Part shown: positions 1 to 10,110 of the stretch, piece by piece
How the letters are laid out: every line of letters starts with the position of its first letter
Numbering within the stretch: the stretch's first letter is position 1
Source: Marasmius tenuissimus
Taxonomy: Eukaryota; Basidiomycota; Agaricomycetes; Agaricales; Marasmiaceae
Direction of reading: 5' to 3'
DNA: 64,000 nucleotides
Assembly (NCBI GenBank): GCA_029532415.1
Contig: JAQOTA010000060.1
Location: forward strand, 1,984,001-2,048,000
The notes under the pieces: generated by a model
Databases searched by the model: none
What the model was told of the DNA's origin: nothing
What the model saw: only the letters and a program-made list of their open reading frames with translations
Position numbers and translations under genes: made by a program

Positions 1-140
1 TACGGAACGAAAAGAAGGGAAAGCAGAGCGGGACAATAGTACACGGATGAAAGCAAATAAGACGACAGCGAAGAGCAAGCAGAGACAACGTGAAAAAAAA
101 AGAAACAAAAAAGCAAAAAACCTCATGATGAATATCTATT

Positions 141-1620
141 TCAATTCGCTCGGACCTTCCAAGGCTGAATAGTGACTTCTCCAAACGATTGGGGAGGTCT
201 CCAGGTTCCACCTGCTCTCCGTTGGTTTGTATACATGGGTGGTGCGTAACTTGATCCAGTGGATGATGAAGCATCGGAAGAATGATCTGAAGCAGGTGGT
301 GATGGGATATGTGCAGGGGGTGGTGGAGGCGGAGGAACTGGTTGCTGTTGAGAGGCAGTCCCATCCAGGTCAACAAATTGATTGAGGTTATCTTCAAATT
401 CTCCGGAATAGGATGACTGCGGGTTTGAGGGAAGACGACCATCATTGAAGGTGCTTCCAGCTGCAGTTGGATCAGATGGAGCGAAGTTGTTATCGCTGGG
501 GAGATACTCTGCTAGCACATCGGCCCATTCGGCATAAGAGAACATGCTTAGGTCCATGCCCATATCCATATTCCCAAGTTGAATATCGAGGGGAGCCCCC
601 CCGCTCAACATATCGGGGTCGATGTTGTCGAGGTGAAATATGGATGGGTTGCCAGAGCTGTTAATGATGGCTTGCAGGTTCTGATCAAACTCAGTTTCGC
701 CATCGGCGGACCAAGAAGCTTGAGGTGGAACGGGAACATCGAGGCGTAAGAAGTTGGGCTGTGTATGGACGAGTTAGCGGTGAAGCGAGAACTTGTAGAA
801 CCGGACACTTTACCTCCAGTGCAGGCGGTGCAGGACTTTCCTGCCAAGGAACGTGATCAGGGTTGTTCCATGTCGCGTCCAGTTCAGACAGAGCAGGAGT
901 CCACGGAGTGCTGGGAGCAGGTGACGCGATGGAGTGAGCGAATGCTTCGTGCGAAATGTTCGTGGCAGAGAGATCGAGAGGAGGAGGTTGGAGAAGCAAT
1001 GCCTGCTGGCTATCTCCACCGTATGTTGTGGTGTCGCTGGGTGAGTCTGCTGCGCAGAGAGGGGGAGAGGGGCCGAACATTTCGACGGCTGCGGGGTTCT
1101 GAGGCGATTGGGAAAGGGAAGTTTGAGGGAATAAGGGCGTAGAATGAATCGATTGAGAGTGCTGAATAGGTGTAGATGATGAAGGAAGATTGAGAGGGGC
1201 ACCAGAGGCAGGGAGAGACGCGGGGTGGGGAGCAGGAGATGCAGTGGCGGACTGAAGTCGTGAGCTGGAAGCTGCTGCCTCGTTGCGCTGTCTATAGCGT
1301 TCTTCCTTGTCTTTCTGCTTCTTCAACTGTTTCTGGCGTTCCTTCTCCTCCTTCTTCATGGGCTGAAATCGATAGTCGGGATAGAGTAAACTGTGTTCGT
1401 GTTTTTTGGCTTCTGCACGTCGCTCATATTCTGCTTTACGCTGGGGATCAAGAGTATTCCATAAATGTGAAATCTCTTTGGAAATCTGCGCTTGCGTTCT
1501 GCGAGGTAGCTCTGGATGAAGTTCCTCGTCGTGAGCAATCGCACGAGCGACATCTGAACGGAAAAGTATCCACGCGTTCGGTGGACGCTTGACCTTCCCG
1601 TTAGAACGCTCTGCAGGCAT
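141..1620 (-). CDS. HMG-box transcription factor (MATA_HMG type)
   Basis: Sequence-specific DNA-binding regulator, expected in the nucleus. Two exons: 1620-814, then a 55-nt GTAAAG..CAG intron, then 758-141, giving about 475 residues. The HMG box lies at residues about 10-85. It opens with KRPPNAWILFRSD and continues through an AQISKEISHLWNTLDP segment and a basic helix (EYERRAEAKKHEHSLLYPDY), the pattern of fungal MATA_HMG proteins such as Ste11, Prf1 and Rox1. A lysine/glutamate-rich stretch follows (residues about 90-115). The rest is Ser/Pro/Gln-rich and low-complexity, with a run of seven prolines near the C-terminus, as in a transactivation region. The start is the first ATG before the box. 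No homeodomain pair or pheromone receptor is nearby, so it is not shown to be a mating-type locus. The box is certain; the target pathway is not. Confidence 0.9.
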
Positions 1621-2428
1621 AGCGTTAAAGAACGAAGAAAGGGAGCGGGAAGAAGAGAAGGGAAAAATGAACGACGATGGTCGTGGTCGAAGAGAACGTT
1701 GGTGAATTGGCTGTGGACCGCGAACGAAAATGTTGATGGCTGGTCCAACAAGCTCCCACGGTGCTTGTCAATTTCCCGCGCGTGACTATTGCTGCCAAAA
1801 AAGGTAGTGCGGGTAGTAATTATGTCAGCAGAATAGGAACTCGTGTAGCGATGATCTGCGAGGCACGCCGGCGAGGGCGAAGTCGACGAAGGTAAGGGGA
1901 AAGTTTCTTTGGGTCCAAGAACGGACCTTGTCAGCCTTTTCAAAGTTGGATGTATCAGCTTGAACCTACAGCTCGAACATTTGCCGGGGTCTAAGCTGCT
2001 GCTGTATAGCTGTGACCATTACATACCTTTTGAGACAAGTCCAAGCTGCAACTTGGTGACTGACTCGGATCCTCGCAGCAGGTCAGATTCAAGCCAATGT
2101 TCGATATCCAGCTTTCATATAGATACGATATAAATACACACACAGTCCCTACATCATAAGTGATAGAATACAAGTCGACGAACCGAGACTGGAGCAAGCC
2201 ATGGGCACACTTATGAACGACATTGCAAAAAATACAACGACAACGACGGCAGAGCTTGTGTATGTAAGTACTGAAGAAGAGATATGGGATAAAAGCATGG
2301 TGACGAGGGTAGGTGTACAAACGGAGAAGAGAAAGAGAGAAATGTGTTTGTCCGCAAGACTGCAATACAGAAGTTAGACGTGGTCCAGTCGAACGGCGAA
2401 TCAAAGGATAAGGACCCACCCGACAGGA
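1621..2428. other. Intergenic: HMG gene upstream region and RNA-binding protein 3' region
   Basis: About 800 bases between two minus-strand genes. It must hold the promoter of the HMG-box gene (left part) and the 3' UTR of the RRM gene (right part). The small ORFs here have no recognisable protein features. An AT-rich stretch with ATATAAATA lies near 2127-2135. I see no RNA gene or repeat. Confidence 0.5.
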
Positions 2429-3281
2429 TTACTGGTAGCCTCCTCCGTAACCTCCTCCGTAGCCTCCTTGCTGACCGCCGTAGCCACCGCCACCTTGTTG
2501 GCCACCGTAGCCTGGAAGTATCGTTGAGACGACAACAACATGCGAAGACCTGAAAGTGGACTCACCGCCGCTGTATCCTTGTCCTCCTCCGTATCCGCCT
2601 TGTTGGTAGCCGCCGCCTCCACCACCAGAGTATCCTCCGCCATAACCGCCTCCACCGCCGCTGTATCCTGAGCACGGCAAGTTAGCAGGACGAAGATAGT
2701 TCAGGATAAGGTAAGAACTCACCACCACCGCCACCGCCACCTCCGCCTCCGGTGCGCGCATTAGCCATGTTGACTTTAATCCTTCTGCCGTCCAGCTCTT
2801 GTTCGTTCATGCTGGAGATAGCTTGGTCGGCCTCTTGGGGACTGCTGTAGGTGACAAAGCCGAACCCCCGAGAGCGACCAGTGTCGCGGTCGCGCATGAC
2901 GATGGACTAAGATTAAACCGCAGATCAGCCTTCCGGAATTTCTCAAGAGATTGCAATGCCAAGAAAGTGAGAGTAGAAAGTCGGGGAAGAGTAAAGGACA
3001 AGATAAGATAAAAGATCGCTTACATCAACGACTTGACCATATTGTTGAAACGCCTATAATTGGAAAAAAAGGGACGAGGAGGTGTTCAGATCGAAAATGT
3101 CGACGCGTCTTAGTCGATAGGAAAGAAAGACGAACAGCCCGCAAGGTATCGTCCGTCGTGTTCCAGCTCAAGTTACTGTTCGGAGAATATTGGGTCTAGG
3201 TGTCAGTTTTTTGACCCACAGCACAAACCATAGGGCAGAGAAAGCAGCGACGACGAACCCGACATAAATTTTATTGCTCAT
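2429..3281 (-). CDS. Glycine-rich RNA-binding protein with one RRM
   Basis: Small RNA-binding protein of the GRP/cold-inducible type: one N-terminal RRM and a Gly/Tyr/Gln tail. The start is the ATG at 3281 ([20 protein letters not shown], split by an intron after MSNKIYVG, the RNP2 motif). RNP1 is RGFGFVTY, in the exon near 2890-2730. The RRM ends with [15 protein letters not shown], followed by a polyglycine run. At least four introns are visible. Two of them interrupt the glycine-rich tail: donors GTGAGTTC near 2720 and GTGAGTCC near 2570. The tail consists of GGYGG, GGYSGG and GGQQGGYGG units and ends GGYGGGYQ. Such proteins act in mRNA processing, stability or transport in plants, animals and fungi. 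The exact role here is not shown. Confidence 0.9.
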
Positions 3282-3397
3282 GATTTCAATCCACAGACGA
3301 AAAGACGAAAGAACGACGGGATACCAAGAACCGAAAAAAAAGGGACCACGATAGTTGGGAAGGAAGGATGATTCTTCTCGTGATCAGTCAACCCACT

Positions 3398-3405
3398 TTA
3401 TATAA
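3398..3405 (-). promoter_or_regulatory. TATA-like box of the glycine-rich RNA-binding protein gene
   Basis: TATATAAA on the minus strand, about 120 bases upstream of the ATG at 3281, inside the spacer between this gene and the ABC transporter. Position and sequence fit a core promoter TATA element of a highly expressed gene. There is no direct evidence for the transcription start. Confidence 0.45.
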
Positions 3406-3622
3406 GTCTTCTCCGGCAAACGCCGGACCTCCCCCCAAATTTGGTAAACAACACCAAACGATCAATCTTCGCATGCAGAAACAAGATCGGTGAAACTACA
3501 ATCCAAAGCTAGCGTTGTACTATAAGAACAGAAACAATGAAATGCAAATGCAATATGCGACTCTGTGTCTAGTGTCATGGTAAGAGGAGGGGCATAACAA
3601 GTCGTAAAATTCGTAAACAAGA

Positions 3623-6600
3623 TCAACTCTGAGTCTTTCGTCTTTTCTCCTTCTTCTTATTCTTGGTCTCAGAGTCGGCCACACTCGGAGAGGGGCTATC
3701 GTGAGACCCTCTCGCCGAGCTCGATGCTCGTCCTTCATCGGTGGAAACCTTCGGCGACGCATCTTTCTTGAGTCCTGGTATCAACGAGGATATGGTTCCT
3801 GACGCGGAGCCTTGTCGGCGTCCAGATATCGAGATTCGTTTGGCAATTCTCTGGAAGTTCTGCGAAGAAATCCGCTTTCGCTTTGGCTCTGAGTCCGGGT
3901 CAGGTGTTCCGCTCCGTGGGGGAGTTGCGGTGGTCTCAAACGTAACCCCCGGTGGTGGAGGAGACGCTGGTGTGGCCACATCAGATGAAGGGAATGTGAT
4001 TGGTGGGGAAGAAGGAGGCGCCGATTCAGTAGGAGCCTCCTCCTCGTGGGAGGTAGATTCCTTGGCAGAAGGACCATCCTGCACCTCTTCAGGCTCAGAA
4101 GCTGGGAACGCAACCACCGCGGGGGTACTTGTGTCCCCTTGTTGAGCATCCTTCTCGGCGGGTTGCGAAGGATCAGTGCCATCACTCGAAGCGGGTACGT
4201 CGCCATGAGCATTCGTGGGCTCCAATACAGATGGCTCCCGATCAGCTTTATGTGACTCGTCAACCGAAGCCGAACCAACATGGTAGCCAGACACTTCAGG
4301 CTTGGAATGAATAGATGTCGCGTGATCTTCTGCTGAAGACACTTGATCCGCCCACATCGAGGCAAAGATACCGTCGAGAGCAACCAGTTCCTTATGGTTC
4401 CCTTGCTCTACAATTTGCCCATCTTTGAGAACCAGGATGCTATAAGATGTGTCAGTCTTACCCAAAAGAAGAGAGGGGCATGACACTTACATGTCAGCGT
4501 TGGCAATCGTCTGGTACACGAGAACGGGAGCATGAATGAATAGTTCCTTTTCGGAGTTCAATAGTAGACTTACCGAAAGACGGTGGGCGATAGAGAGGGA
4601 AGAGCGGCCCATCATGAGGTTTTGCAAAGCCTTTTGAATATCTTTCTCGGTGGAAGTATCCAAGGCGCTAATGTGCTTCTTAATATGTTGTCGTTTACGG
4701 TAGAGCTATTCGCATAACTTACCTGGTAGCCTCATCGAGTAACAAGACGGGAGGGTTCTTCAACAGAGTCCTGGCAATCGACACGCGCTGCTTCTCCCCT
4801 CCGCTGAGCCTCACACCTCGTTCGCCAACAACTGTGTCGTAGCCTGCAATGGAAGATGAGGTTTCGCTTTCCCAGCGATAGAGTTTGAGGCGTACCATCA
4901 GGGAAGCTCAGGATACGATCATGCATTTGTGCAGATTTGGCAGCAATTTCGATCTCTTCACGGGACGCGCCGAACTTCCCATAACCGATGTTATAAGCAA
5001 CGGTGGTGTTGAATAATACAGAGTCCTGGGGGACGACGCCTATTGCCTGCCTGAGGCTCTTCTGAGTCACCTCACTGGAGAAACTTTCAGCACTGCAAAA
5101 TTATTGAGAAAAGGACCGCGGCGCACCGAATGTCCTTTCCGTCAATCAAGATCCTTCCCTGGCCTTCGGCGAGGTCGTAGAATCGATAGAGAAGTCGAAG
5201 TATTGTTGATTTTCCGGAGCCCGACTCTCCCACCAGTGCGACGGAAGAACCCTTTGGAACCTTAAATGACACGCCATTCAACGCGGTCGTTCGACCATCA
5301 TATGAGAAGGTAACATTGTCTGGAGTGACGGCCCGTGAGCGAGCCGCTTTATACCTTCCGTGAGAAGCTGGTAGCGCACCGAATTCGATCTCCCCGTTTT
5401 GGACCACCAAGTCGGGTGCGTTGGGCACGTCATTCACCTCTGTAGGTTCGTTCAACAACTTGAGAAGTTTCTCAGTGTCAACCAGAGATTGATTGACAGA
5501 GCGATAGATGTATCCCAATTGGTTAAGAGGCCCATAGAGCTGCGTAAGTCGGTTAGTGATGGTATGGTGCAATTTTCCGTAGACGGTACGGACCTGTTGC
5601 AGATAAGCAATGAAAATAACGAAATCGCTCGACTTCAACTCCCCGGCGACAACGCGTTTGGCAACGATGATAGAACCTATCAACAGTCCAGCGGTCTACG
5701 GCTTACATCAGATAAAGGCAACTCTCAAAGCACAGAAGACTAACGATAATGAAGTTTTGGACGAGGTTCAAAAGGTTGAGAGAAACTGCAAGAGCGAGTT
5801 GAACTTGTAGAACAAAGAGTAGGACTGTTCGACGCACTGATAACCCGGTATTCCAGACTCTGGTATTCACGGATGGCATCCGCGTATCTGGCAGCTTCAT
5901 GCTCCTCACCACCGAAATACTTGACAGTTTCGTAGTTAAGCAGACAGTCTGTATGGATTCCTCGAGTAATCTGCAAATGAATCAGGATATTTTAAACCCA
6001 AGTGCCAGCCCGAGTAGTGTACATACGATATCGCGATCGTTCATCTGGCGCCTTATTCTTGTTCGCCACTGAGTAAGAATTACACTGGCCGAAACTGGAA
6101 GCCAAAGTGTTGTGTGAGGGTCCGTTCGTCCCAGAAAGAGGGGTGACATACCATATGTAAACATAACGACGAAGATGACCAAAGATAGCGTCCAGTCAAA
6201 TTCCACACAGAATATGACCAGTGCGATAAGTATGTCGGCGAAAGTTGGTATTATATTGAACAAGATCAACTGGAAACCGAGATATGAGTTCAATCCGTAC
6301 TCTGGTGGGGGTCTCAACACACCTCGAGTGTACGATTGATGGCAGCACCACGGTCCAACACACGAAGGATTTCTCCCGTCTTACGACGCGTGTGGAAAGC
6401 GAACGATAGATTCAGGAGATGGTTGAAGGAAAGCTGGGACATTTCTGACAGAAGCATTCCACGATGAATGTCAAGCTGGACAGACCGAGGAGAATCCACG
6501 TACCTCGGTCGGAATATTGCATAACAGGTGCCCAAAGACCCTGTGTGGAATAGATAAGAGTTGTTCGAACGTCCCCAGGAGACCACGTACGTCTCGTAAT

Positions 6601-7840
6601 GCTGAAAGACCACCACTGCCCTGAAGGAACCTCAAAGCCACGAAGACGCCCAGTACAACCCAAAGAGGTCTACTGGAGTCCTTGTTGAGGATACTGATCA
6701 GTTCTCCGTATACGAATGGCTGCGCCGCGTTTACGAGCCGTCCGATGGCGACTAACAACAAGCACAGCAACTGAACAGATGAATGATGTCAGTAACCTTC
6801 CGAACATAGAATGGATACCTGGATACTCACGGCGAGTAACTGCAACGGCCGGCTCTTCTTGGGCCAGAGATAGGGTGACAGCCTCTTGAGTCGTCTCCAT
6901 ATTTCACCCCACGAGGGCTCAAGGTTTATCTCGGTTTTCGCTTCGGGCTAACGGAATTGGTATCAATATGGGAGACTCCATGGTTTCCACTCAGAGTTTG
7001 ATCGAGCGACAGACCTTGTTTTGCGAGGGAGTGGGAGTCGTGGCTCGGGTTGAAGGTGCCGTTTGTGAGTAAGCTGACCGGCTGGAGCGGAACGTCCCGT
7101 ACTTGCTGCGCTCGGGAGATGGGATAGCAAGCAATCCTGTAGAAGCTTGGGCTGGTTGAGGGTGAACCAAGGACGGAACGCCAACATCTTCTTCGTTTTC
7201 TGCTGTTTCCACAGGAAGGTAGGTGACGCGAGGGCTGGAGAGAACGAACAACAGAGGAATGAGGAGGAGCAGTCGGAAAATGGGGAAAACCAGGTGAAGT
7301 AGCTGTTCGAGATGTAGAGTAGAAAGCGGTCCGGCTGCGATGACAAGTCAGACCGAACGTCTTGGTCAAAAGCATGAAGAAGCGTCGCTGACCTTTGCGT
7401 GCGTTAAGAGCAAGTACGACGACTAGGGCAATATCGGCTGCTGCTGATAAAGCGACAGCGAGCTTAAGTCTCCGTAGATCCCAAACATTGACGCCATTAA
7501 CATCCTTCCACGAGCCTAATGCTGCCAGACCGGAGAACGCGAACAGACCTGCAACCGTATTGATCTGGAGGCCAGTTGATGCGTGCCATTCCTTTTGAAT
7601 GACTGAGAATACAACAAAAGTGAGACCATCGAAAAAGTAGGCGAAAGAAGCAAAGGATAAGAAGAAAAGAATAAACGCTCTGCGTGGAATACGCTGGGCA
7701 ACGACAATGGAAGTGATTGGAGAAGGTGAAGACGGCTGTGACGGATGCAAGGGAAGGAGAGAAACTGCCGCCAACAGCACAGGTAATGGTGATAGTAGTC
7801 TGAGGAGAAAAATGGGTAACGACAAGGTCGAAAGGACCAT
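3623..7840 (-). CDS. hmt1: HMT1/ABCB6-type half ABC transporter (vacuolar/organellar)
   Basis: Half-size exporter: an extra N-terminal membrane domain, one six-helix transmembrane domain, one nucleotide-binding domain. Many short introns. Exon 1 from the ATG at 7840 is strongly hydrophobic (about 150 residues, roughly five membrane segments). This extension separates HMT1/ABCB6 from mitochondrial Atm1, which lacks it. The core has family-typical [17 protein letters not shown] (near 6400) and [18 protein letters not shown] (near 5930). The ATPase has Walker [10 protein letters not shown] (near 5230), signature LSGGEKQR (near 4805), Walker B LLLDEAT (near 4740) and an H-loop segment IAHRLS (near 4570). 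After the ATPase domain comes a tail of about 250 residues rich in Ser, Pro and Glu, ending in a Lys/Arg-rich stretch at 3623-3670. S. pombe Hmt1 moves phytochelatin/cadmium complexes into the vacuole. The substrate here is inferred. Confidence 0.85.
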
Positions 7841-8271
7841 TTTTCTCGCAGCAGAATGGTTCTCTGCAAAGAACCACGAGAAGAACTTGAGAGAGGGTAA
7901 CTGACGTTATGCTCAGCCTTTTTAGTATTGTCTTTGTTTGTCTTTTATTTATATCGCGTATTATCTCTCCAACGCGCAGATCCGGTCAGCCTCATGGAAG
8001 TCGCGTGTATCGTTTACCGTGATTGTCGAATGGGGGAAGAAACGGGCAAATGGAGCTCATTGTATAGTACTGAGTAAAGCTATGGAGAGAGTGCAGGCAC
8101 GTCGATCTATGAAGGGCCTCGCGTCCGTGGTTCGTCCCATGATCAAGGATCAAGCTCAAGGATCAAGGATGTCGGCCTTCAACTTTAGTCACCACCAAAC
8201 AACCGTGATCTTGTTGATCCTGCTACTTAAGTATGTAGGTCCGTCCCAATGCAGGCACACTTATCAAGTAG
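7841..8271. other. Intergenic spacer with a short direct repeat
   Basis: Promoter side of the ABC transporter gene and 3' side of the Spc34-like gene, both on the minus strand. At 8141-8170 a GATCAAGGAT unit occurs twice around CAAGCTCAAG, forming a small imperfect repeat. No gene is recognised. Confidence 0.4.
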
Positions 8272-9990
8272 CTACAGGTTGAACTTGACCACTTGTTCCC
8301 CACTGGCTCGGTCGACTTTGAGCAGTCGCTTCGAAAGGCATGTGAAGTATGGTTTCATATGACTGGAGACTAGCGCCGCGGATCCACTGGTATTGGCCTT
8401 GGCAGATAACAGCTCTTTGACCTTGTTTAACGGGAGAGATATCTGCGGTGAACTCAGCAGGGCGAGCAGGAGGTGTGCAGTCAAAATCTGTTGGGGCGAG
8501 GGCTGCGAGGGCGCTGCTCCCGTCACTGAAGATGTAGAACTCGTCGGAGAAGACGGAATAGGGGTCATGGACGAAATTGATTGAAGATGCGCACTGGGAG
8601 CCGAAATGAATAACCGAGAGATGAACATAGCCAGAGACGTACATGGTCGCTTTAGCTTCGGGCGCCGTATGTCCTTCAGGCAGGGGGAGATCACCTAATG
8701 CATTAGAAGCCCATATCTTGGCCTGTAAATGGACCGTCAGCCAACGACGTAAGATGATAGGCAGCTATTGACGCACAACGATCCGCTCGACCTCGACGTT
8801 TATGCGTATCTTGGGCTTCCTTGATCTAGGCGTTGGAGTGGGTGTTTCTTCCTCAGTTTTCTCTTCTGTAGCCGGTGGAGGCGAGGACTCTGAGTCCAGC
8901 GGCTCCGGCGCAGCATTTGGGAGGGAGATCGATACGTGATCCAGAAGCGTTGAATTGACCACTGGGGACGGTGTTCTGGGCACCTCTTCCTCAACTGAAC
9001 GACCGAGCGCCGCTGGTAAAATGGAAGAGACTGGCCGTGGGCCAGGACTCCCCAGTGTTATGTTGGATTGATCACAAAAGTCGGCCTCTTCATCCAGGAG
9101 ATTGTCGTCGAAACGTAGTGTTCCCGTATTGAGTGGGGATGCGCCCCAGAATGCTTCCTCGTCAAACTCTGCAGCCGACTTCTTGAACGGCGAAGATAAT
9201 CTGTGTCTTCGCGTCGGTGGCTTGGGTGTTTCATGAACAGGATTCTTGGATCGCCTTTGGGCCAATAATGCCTCTTTCTCGGGTCATAGTCAATGAAAGG
9301 AAGAAAATTGATCAAAGGAACACGCACTCGTTTCTCATAATCAGCCTGTTTCAGCCTCAATGCCTCGATTCTGCGTTCTTCTTCCTCAACGCTCGACGTT
9401 AACGACGGTGCTTCGGCAGCTTCTGTCTATAGATAAATCAGTGGCAGAACCAGATTCCAGTCAAAGGTCATACCGCTTTCAATGTTTCACTGAGCGCGTA
9501 AACGCGTTCACGTATCGTTTCTAACTGTTCCAGGATGGCGGATGCCTGCGAATGAGCACGCGGCATGGGACGAACATATTGGCTTGAGCAATAATCAGCC
9601 GAGTATCAGATCATGCGACTCGACGACCTCGTACTATCGATCGATACACTTCAAGGCTGCTCTGGCGTATACCTCTGGCAATACTTCCTTTGTCCGGTGA
9701 TGTTCCTCTTTCCTTGCTTGTGGTTTTCGCAGCGGGGTGGCCCCATGAAAGTCTACACGCGTGATTTCGGGCGTTGTAGGAATGCGGGCATCTTCTGGTG
9801 ATGATGCTGATACTGAGAAGAGGCCGAGTTCTGAGGGGTCGATATCTCGAATCAAATCGCCGAGTTCCGTGAATAATACAGCGCGAGTGAAGGGCCCCGG
9901 TGATACATGTATTACTGGACTCGTTATGGACTCGATAGTTCGCGAACTGGCGTTTAAACGGGCGATGCAGGAGTCGAGAGAAGAGGACAT
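8272..9990 (-). CDS. spc34: DASH complex subunit Spc34-like protein
   Basis: Probable subunit of the DASH/Dam1 ring that couples kinetochores to spindle microtubules. The start at 9990 gives MSSSLDSCIARLNASS. It is followed by the Spc34-like segment FTELGDLIRDIDPSELGLFS and, further on, a proline-bounded stretch ending LPEVYARAALKCIDR. Later exons encode a coiled coil: LEQLETIRERVYALSETL near 9530-9480 and RRIEALRLKQADYEKRKEA, made by splicing a 50-nt intron at about 9329-9280. Unlike compact yeast Spc34, this protein continues with a Ser/Pro-rich linker (9240-8790) and a C-terminal part (8750-8272) with helices around ILTAHLLLALLSS and PLNKVKELLSAKA. Introns near 8780-8725 and 8641-8594 keep the frame (donors GTGCGT and GTACGT), which argues for one gene. 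The N-terminal assignment is by memory of the family, without alignment. Confidence 0.6.
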
Positions 9991-10110
9991 GGGAGTTGAT
10001 GCGAAAGGGCGTTGACGTAATTACTAATATTTGCCGCACTTGATTCAGGATATTTTCTCGACTTTCAACATTAGACTCGCTAGCCCTGAGGCTCCTCAAC
10101 CCTCTGAGCG
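9991..10110. promoter_or_regulatory. 120-bp divergent promoter between Spc34-like and DOCK genes
   Basis: The two ATGs point away from each other and are only 120 bases apart, so both core promoters and 5' UTRs must fit here or overlap the neighbouring transcript. I see no clear TATA box. The arrangement implies a shared bidirectional promoter. Confidence 0.5.

Noticed and set aside
141..1620. HMG-box gene as part of a mating-type locus
   Set aside because: No homeodomain pair, pheromone precursor or pheromone receptor in the window; the box alone does not show it.
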